From assembly GCA_964391865.1 (NCBI GenBank), contig CAYMNQ010000005.1:186001-250000 (forward strand): 64,000 bases of DNA, in the 5' to 3' direction. The notes beneath the pieces are model-generated. The model saw nothing but the letters and a program-made list of their open reading frames with translations. It ran no database searches and was not told the DNA's origin. The DNA comes from DASZQL01 sp964391865 (GTDB taxonomy: Bacteria; Planctomycetota; Phycisphaerae; Phycisphaerales; UBA1924). Position numbers and translations under genes: made by a program. Positions 59,281 through 64,000 of the stretch are shown one piece after another (positions within the stretch are counted from its first letter, which is position 1; each line of letters begins with the position of its first letter).

Positions 59281-59582
59281 GTGGGCTGCCCCAACTTCTC
59301 GAATCGACGACCGGTTGCACGGAACCAATGAACAACCTGTGCCGAACGCGCCGAACGCACGCCCGATACACACACCATCGAATACGCCGACCCACGGCTG
59401 CAAGCGCATCCGATCAAGAAACACGAAATTCCCAGACCAACCGATTCACGCAGGGCGGCATACCTGCCAAAACCTAAACAGACGCGAGACATCCAAACCG
59501 TACAGGAGCTTGCGCGTCGCTTGGCCAGCTTGATCGTTGCCGTATCCGAAGGCAGAACCCCCCGCTCCGCCCATCCTCAGAT
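59281..59582. other. Intergenic 302 bp
   Basis: Between the HDOD-GGDEF gene and the VOC lipoprotein gene, both on the minus strand. No protein-like frame with coding bias, no RNA gene and no strong hairpin seen. It probably holds the GGDEF gene promoter. Confidence 0.6.
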
Positions 59583-60071
59583 TCAGAGTCCCGGCCGGGC
59601 AACATGCTGGTCGATCAGAATCTGATTCCCATCAGGGTCGATCAGCACGACACTCGCCGGGCCGTTCGAGGCTTCATCAGCGGCCATCGTCAGCGCGACG
59701 CCCTGCGCCTTCAGCGAGCGCTGGATCTCGCGCACGTCGTCAAACTCCGCCAGAGTGTTGCAGTCGCGGTCCCAGCCGGGGTTGAAGGTCAAAATGTTCT
59801 TGTCGAACATGCCCTGGAACAACCCGATGGTGCTGGTGTCGTTCTGAAGAATGAGCCAGTTCTGCGCCGGGTTGCCGCCGATGGCGCGGAAGCCGAGCTT
59901 TTCGTAGAACGCACGTGATGCGCCGAGGTCCTTCACCGCCAGACTGACCGAGAAAGTACCGAGCCTCATCCGTTGATCTCCTGTTTCCCGAGCGGCGGCC
60001 GATTTCGCGCCGGGTCCCGACGCGCAACCTCCCAGCACACCCACGAGCAGTACGAGCGCCAATCGTTTCAT
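59583..60071 (-). CDS. Lipoprotein with VOC (glyoxalase-like) domain (162 aa)
   Basis: ATG at 60071. Signal peptide with lipobox LGGC (Cys16). Residues about 38-155 are a VOC domain: FSVSLAVKDLGASRAFYEKLGF, QNWLILQND, and SVVLIDPDGNQILIDQH. VOC proteins bind metals for isomerase, lyase or resistance functions; export as a lipoprotein is unusual. Divergent from the AraC-type regulator, which may control it. Confidence 0.85.
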   Translation of the reverse strand: MKRLALVLLVGVLGGCASGPGAKSAAARETGDQRMRLGTFSVSLAVKDLGASRAFYEKLGFRAIGGNPAQNWLILQNDTSTIGLFQGMFDKNILTFNPGWDRDCNTLAEFDDVREIQRSLKAQGVALTMAADEASNGPASVVLIDPDGNQILIDQHVARPGL

Positions 60072-60154
60072 CACAACCTCCACGCGGCGGATCAGCGGTC
60101 GATCACGCCTGAACCCCAATCGTATATCTTCCCGCCCGGAGGGCTTGACAGATC

Positions 60155-61078
60155 TTGCGAACTGCCCGCAAAACGCGAGACTCCACGTCGGCGACCTACG
60201 TCGAGCGGGTCAATCTCGCGGTCGACCACATCGTCACGCACCTCGCCGAGCCGCTGCGCCTCGAAGACGTCGCCCGCGCTGCGATGTTCTCACCGTTTCA
60301 TTTTCACCGTGTTTTCGAGGCGCTGATGGGCGTCACGCTCGCCGAGTTCATCAAGTGTCGGCGGCTGGACAAAGCCCTCTCCATGATGGCGCACCACCGC
60401 CGCGCGTCCCTCACCACCATCGCGCTCGACTGCGGCTTCGCGTCGTCCTCCGACTTCTCCCGCAGCTTCAAGCGGCACTACGGCGTCGCGCCCAGCCGCT
60501 TCAATCTCGCCGCCTGGCGCGAGACGCACGTCTCCGAACTCGTGAGCGCCACCCCCGGCTTGAACCACCAATCGCGCCTCGACCGCCTCCCCCCGGGCAG
60601 CAACCCCGACGGCTTCCGCGCCCGCATCCGCGAACTCCCCGCGCGCACCGTCGCGTATATCCGCGTGAGCAACCCGTACCGCGGCGACGCGGTGCTCCGC
60701 GCGATCGAGCGCCTCATGTCGTGGGCCGAGCGGCATGGCGTCGCGGACGGGCAGTGGCTCGGCTATCAATGGGAGAACCCGGAGATCACGCCGCTCGAGC
60801 AGTGCCGTTACCACGCCGCGGTCGAAGCGGGCACGGTCATACCGACGGGCGTCATCGGGCGGTTCCGATTCAAGCCCATGATCGTCGCGCAGGTCGAAGT
60901 CCGCGGCGGGATCGATCTCGAACTCCGCGCGCTCCAGTGGCTCTACGGCTCCTGGCTCCCGCGCAGCGGCTACGTCCCCGACGATCACCCCTGCTTCGAA
61001 GCCTGGATCGGCAGACCCTTCGCCCACGGCACGGAGTACTTCGAACTCAATGTGCAACTCCCCGTGAAACGCGCGTGA
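60155..61078 (+). CDS. AraC-type regulator with GyrI-like effector domain (307 aa)
   Basis: Residues 15-120 are two AraC helix-turn-helix motifs (EPLRLEDVARAAMFSPFHFHRVF, TTIALDCGFASSSDFSRSFKRHYG). The C-terminal 160 residues (RIRELPARTVAYIRV ... YGSWLPRSGYVPDDHPCFE) are a GyrI-like small-molecule-binding domain, as in the Rob/SoxS-related regulators. It is separated by an 83-base divergent promoter region from the VOC lipoprotein gene. Confidence 0.93.
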   Translation: MRTARKTRDSTSATYVERVNLAVDHIVTHLAEPLRLEDVARAAMFSPFHFHRVFEALMGVTLAEFIKCRRLDKALSMMAHHRRASLTTIALDCGFASSSDFSRSFKRHYGVAPSRFNLAAWRETHVSELVSATPGLNHQSRLDRLPPGSNPDGFRARIRELPARTVAYIRVSNPYRGDAVLRAIERLMSWAERHGVADGQWLGYQWENPEITPLEQCRYHAAVEAGTVIPTGVIGRFRFKPMIVAQVEVRGGIDLELRALQWLYGSWLPRSGYVPDDHPCFEAWIGRPFAHGTEYFELNVQLPVKRA

Positions 61079-61123
61079 CCCAACGTGCCACGACAATCCG
61101 GTTCCTCCGGATTGTCGCGCAGT

Positions 61124-61873
61124 TCACTCCCGCCACGCCATCGGCCCGACCTCGATCACGCCCAGCCGCTTGCGGATCATCGGCCCCAGACGCTCGCGCG
61201 ACGGATCATCCTTCCAGCACGACAGCCGCATCTCCCGCGTCGTGTAGTCCACGCTCCACAGCGCGATGTGCTCCAGGTACATCGGCCCCGCGCGCCCGCC
61301 GTAGAGTTCATCCCCCGTCAGCGGCATGCCCAGCCCCGCCATCATCACGCGGATCTGATGCAGCCGCCCCGTGAGCAGCCGGATCAGCACATGCGCCTCG
61401 CCCGCGAAATCCGCCGCCGGCTCGCACTCGAGCACTTCGAGGTATGACACCTTCCCGCCCGAGCGCACCAGACGCGCGCGGTCGTCGCCCTCCTTGATGT
61501 ACGCCTTGTGCTTGCCAATCAGTCTTCCCCCCGGCCCGAGCAACTGCCTCGGCGGGCGCGGCACGCGCGCCACGTAATACTTCTCCCACATCCCTTCGCG
61601 GATCTGGTCGCCGTAGAACGCCGCCACCTCGCGCGACATCGCTACGATCATCGGCCCGCTCGTCACACGGTCGAGCCGGTTCACCAACTTCGGATCAAGG
61701 TGCGCCGCTCCGGGCCCCGCGCGGCGCACAGCGTCGCGCACGCGCGAGATCAGCGACGCCCTCTTCGGGTCGCGCGTCAGGTCCGACGCCATCCCCGCGG
61801 GCTTCACCACCACGAGGTCGTTCGCCGACTGCGACAGAATCTTCAGCCCCAGCGAGGCTTCATCAAACACCAT
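61124..61873 (-). CDS. RluA-family pseudouridine synthase (249 aa)
   Basis: Catalytic motif VNRLDRVTSG (HRLD-type, Asp nucleophile, with Asn in place of His), preceded by VVVKPAGM and followed by LTGRLHQIRVMMAGLGMPL. It isomerises uridine in RNA; the exact target is unknown. No S4 domain. Convergent with the AraC-type regulator, 45 bases apart. Confidence 0.92.
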   Translation of the reverse strand: MVFDEASLGLKILSQSANDLVVVKPAGMASDLTRDPKRASLISRVRDAVRRAGPGAAHLDPKLVNRLDRVTSGPMIVAMSREVAAFYGDQIREGMWEKYYVARVPRPPRQLLGPGGRLIGKHKAYIKEGDDRARLVRSGGKVSYLEVLECEPAADFAGEAHVLIRLLTGRLHQIRVMMAGLGMPLTGDELYGGRAGPMYLEHIALWSVDYTTREMRLSCWKDDPSRERLGPMIRKRLGVIEVGPMAWRE

Positions 61874-61921
61874 CGCCCGAGTGTAGAGAAGTGCGCCACA
61901 ATCGAGCCAGCAGACCGGCAG

Positions 61922-63910
61922 TTACTCTTCCTCCGCCGCCGTCACAATCGGAACATCATCCGCCGCGCCCTCCCCCTCCGCGACCATCCCGCTCGTCTCC
62001 GTCCCGGGCACGGGCGGCGGCGCCACACCCAGATACTCCAGAGCGCGCCGAACCACCTGCCTCACCACCGGCCCACCGACCGCCGAGCCGTAGTGCATCC
62101 GCTTCGAGATCATCTCGGGCCCCGGGTCATCGATGATCGCCAGCACCACGATCCTCGGCGTCTCCGCCGGCGCCGCGACGATAAAGCTCGAGTTGTACTG
62201 CCCGTCAAAGTACCCGCCGCCGCCGGGGCGCGGGATCTCCGCCGTGCCGGATTTGCCGAACATGGAGTACAGGCAGGAGACGTCGTCCTTGAAATACTGG
62301 CGTGTGCGCGTCTCCATGTTCTCCGCGACCTGGCGCATCGCGTCGCGCGCCTCGTACACGATCGCGGGCGGCAGCACGCGTCGGCGCAGTTCCGTCTCCA
62401 CCTGCGCCGGCTCGGCGGCCGTCAAACGCAGCGTCGGCACCGTGCCGGCGAGATCACCCTCGCGCGCGAAGATGCTGAACGCACGCACCATCTGCATGGG
62501 CGTCACCGCGATCTCGTACCCCGAGGGGATCGAGCTCTGCGTGTACTTGCTCCACGCTTTCGCCGTCGTCACGATGCCGTTCGATTCCCCAGGAAGACCG
62601 ATGCCCGTCTTCGTGCCGAAGCCGAAACGCAGCACATCGCGCCGAGTCTGCCCGTACGGCTGCCGGAACGCCCCTTGCACCATGCCGATGTTCGACGAGT
62701 ACACCAGCACCTCGCGCCACGTCATGTGCGGCTTGGGCGTCACGTCCCCAATGTGCCGCCCGAACTCGGTCGTCCATTGCCCGTCGTGCGTATTGAACAG
62801 CTCATCGGGCTTGCAGTAGCCGCGCTCCGTGAGCACCGACCAGATGAACGGCTTGAACGTCGAGCCCGGCTCGTACACATCCTCCACGCAGCGATTCCGG
62901 CGCATCGCCGCCGGAAGCGTCTTGATCGATTCTGACCCCAGAATGGTGCGGTAGCGCACGCGCTCGCCCTCTTCGAACCGCGCACCTTTCTTCCACTCTG
63001 TCAGCCCCGGCACCTCGCGGACGTGGTCGACCATCGCGAGGATCTCGCCCGTCGCCGGGTCAACCATCAGCAGCCGCCCGCCCGCCGCGTCGGCCCGCTC
63101 TACGCCTTTCACCAGTTCTTCCGTCGCGATCTGCTGCAGCACCACGTCGATGCTCAGCCGCACATCCCCGCCGCGCTGCGGCGACTGATACCCCCCGCTC
63201 GGCACCCACATCGCCTCGCCGCGCGATGTGCGCACGTAGTCGAGCCGCCCGTCCTTCGCGTCCATCAGCGTTTCGAACGTGCGTTCCGCGCCGAGCAGGC
63301 CGTCGTGATCGATGCCCACGACGCCCACGATCGGCGCGAGCGAAGGCTCATCGATCGTCATCTCGCGCACGCTCCGCGGTTCGAGCGCCACGCCGTGAAT
63401 CTCCAGCCGTCGCGCCGCTTCGAGCTGCCCCTCGTTCAACACGCCGCCAACCGATACGTAGCGGATCGGTTTCTCCTGCTTCGCTTCCGGCTTGCCCTTG
63501 TTCCGCTCAACCCGGCGCAGGTTCTCTTCGATCTTCTCGATGATCCGCTGCCCGATCTCGCCCGCGTCCTCGCCCGTCACGCGCGACAGCGCCGCGAACG
63601 TGTCGCCGAACGGGGGCGTGAGCTCCGACGGATCAACGAACACGCGGTAGCCCAGCCGCGTCGCCGCCAAAACGCGCCCGCGCCGGTCGCGCAGGTCGCC
63701 GCGCGGCGCCTGCTCCACCTGCCGGCTCACGCGCTTCTGGATGTGTTCTTTCAACTCAGCGCCGGGCGCCACCTGAAGCTGCACCACGCGCCCAAGGATC
63801 ACCAGGAACATCAGCGAGATCGCGCCCAGCACGACCGCGCCAACGCGGTCCACGCGCCGCGACGACGCCGCCGCCGAATCGCTCCGCTCACCGTTCACGT
63901 TCGCCGTCAT
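61922..63910 (-). CDS. ftsI: Class B penicillin-binding protein, FtsI-like (662 aa)
   Basis: Start ATG at 63910, upstream of a membrane anchor (VGAVVLGAISLMFLVILG). A dimerisation domain follows, then the transpeptidase with EPGSTFKPF (SxxK), VYSSNIG (SxN) and FGKSGTAE (KSG). It crosslinks septal peptidoglycan. A 31-base gene end lies just upstream, as in a cell-division cluster. The C-terminus has an acidic tail. Confidence 0.92.
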   Translation of the reverse strand: MTANVNGERSDSAAASSRRVDRVGAVVLGAISLMFLVILGRVVQLQVAPGAELKEHIQKRVSRQVEQAPRGDLRDRRGRVLAATRLGYRVFVDPSELTPPFGDTFAALSRVTGEDAGEIGQRIIEKIEENLRRVERNKGKPEAKQEKPIRYVSVGGVLNEGQLEAARRLEIHGVALEPRSVREMTIDEPSLAPIVGVVGIDHDGLLGAERTFETLMDAKDGRLDYVRTSRGEAMWVPSGGYQSPQRGGDVRLSIDVVLQQIATEELVKGVERADAAGGRLLMVDPATGEILAMVDHVREVPGLTEWKKGARFEEGERVRYRTILGSESIKTLPAAMRRNRCVEDVYEPGSTFKPFIWSVLTERGYCKPDELFNTHDGQWTTEFGRHIGDVTPKPHMTWREVLVYSSNIGMVQGAFRQPYGQTRRDVLRFGFGTKTGIGLPGESNGIVTTAKAWSKYTQSSIPSGYEIAVTPMQMVRAFSIFAREGDLAGTVPTLRLTAAEPAQVETELRRRVLPPAIVYEARDAMRQVAENMETRTRQYFKDDVSCLYSMFGKSGTAEIPRPGGGGYFDGQYNSSFIVAAPAETPRIVVLAIIDDPGPEMISKRMHYGSAVGGPVVRQVVRRALEYLGVAPPPVPGTETSGMVAEGEGAADDVPIVTAAEEE

Positions 63911-63969
63911 CCGCCCTCTTCCCACCAGCTCGGCATCAGAGCGATCACGCACCGGCGGCACGCGCGCCG

Positions 63970-64000
63970 TTATTCCCCATCGGACTTCGGCTCATCCCGC
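63970..64000 (-). CDS. 3' end of an upstream gene (partial)
   Basis: The minus strand reads DEPKSDGE then TAA at 63970-63972. Only ten codons are in the window. Position before ftsI would fit FtsL or another division gene, but the fragment is too short to tell. Confidence 0.4.
   Translation of the reverse strand, partial: RDEPKSDGE

Noticed and set aside
1..64000. CRISPR arrays, rRNA genes or insertion sequences
   Set aside because: No regularly spaced repeats, no rRNA-like sequence and no transposase were seen.

Overview
The window joins two kinds of DNA. Positions 1-16060 are a GC-rich virus-like mobile element. Positions 16061-64000 are ordinary bacterial chromosome. The chromosomal genes suggest a Planctomycetes bacterium, probably Phycisphaerae: a PEP-CTERM-type secreted protein, a complete type II secretion operon, large LTXXQ-type secreted helical proteins, HDOD regulators, high GC and few strong Shine-Dalgarno sites. 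This placement is inferred from gene content only.

Element (196-16060, unit 15,865 bp). The first 195 bases recur exactly at 15866-16060, so the DNA left of the unit is the right end of another copy. The right junction at 16039-16066 reads as a XerC/XerD dif site, and the element encodes no integrase, so it looks like an element that uses host Xer recombination. Nearly all genes lie on the minus strand in a chain of ATGA/GTGA start-stop overlaps. In transcription order they are: a replisome-organizer-like protein (winged helix plus DnaD-like body) whose gene is split by the att site, several small winged-helix proteins, GIY-YIG and HNH nucleases, a TIM-barrel hydrolase-like protein, a transglutaminase-like cysteine peptidase, membrane and lipoprotein genes, a 678-aa membrane-associated structural-type protein, two more membrane proteins, and then three beta-rich capsid-like proteins and a lectin-like spike candidate. 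Two small genes (a lipoprotein and a two-helix membrane protein) lie on the plus strand, as lysis genes might. I see no terminase, portal, tail gene or Walker A ATPase. The best reading is a tailless, probably membrane-containing virus or its provirus. That is inference.

Chromosome. Next to dif lie tRNA-Ser(GCU) and a coupled set of histidine kinase, REC-HDOD and REC regulator (16531-20797). Then come alaS, trpF, a rhomboid-TPR protease, a PEP-CTERM protein, guanine deaminase, citrate synthase, an ADP/ATP-antiporter-like carrier, a Tat-exported NAD-binding epimerase-fold protein, a chemoreceptor and an OprB-type porin (21024-35665). Positions 36320-39544 carry an Lhr-like DEXH helicase with PdeM, a DNA-repair pair. 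Positions 39505-53251 are a minus-strand type II secretion operon, gspE-F-G-H-I-J-K-L-M-C-D, ending in a lipoprotein gene. Upstream of gspE on the same strand are three paralogous LTXXQ-type secreted proteins and an HDOD-GGDEF protein. The right end has a VOC lipoprotein, an AraC/GyrI-like regulator, an RluA-type pseudouridine synthase and a class B penicillin-binding protein (FtsI-like).
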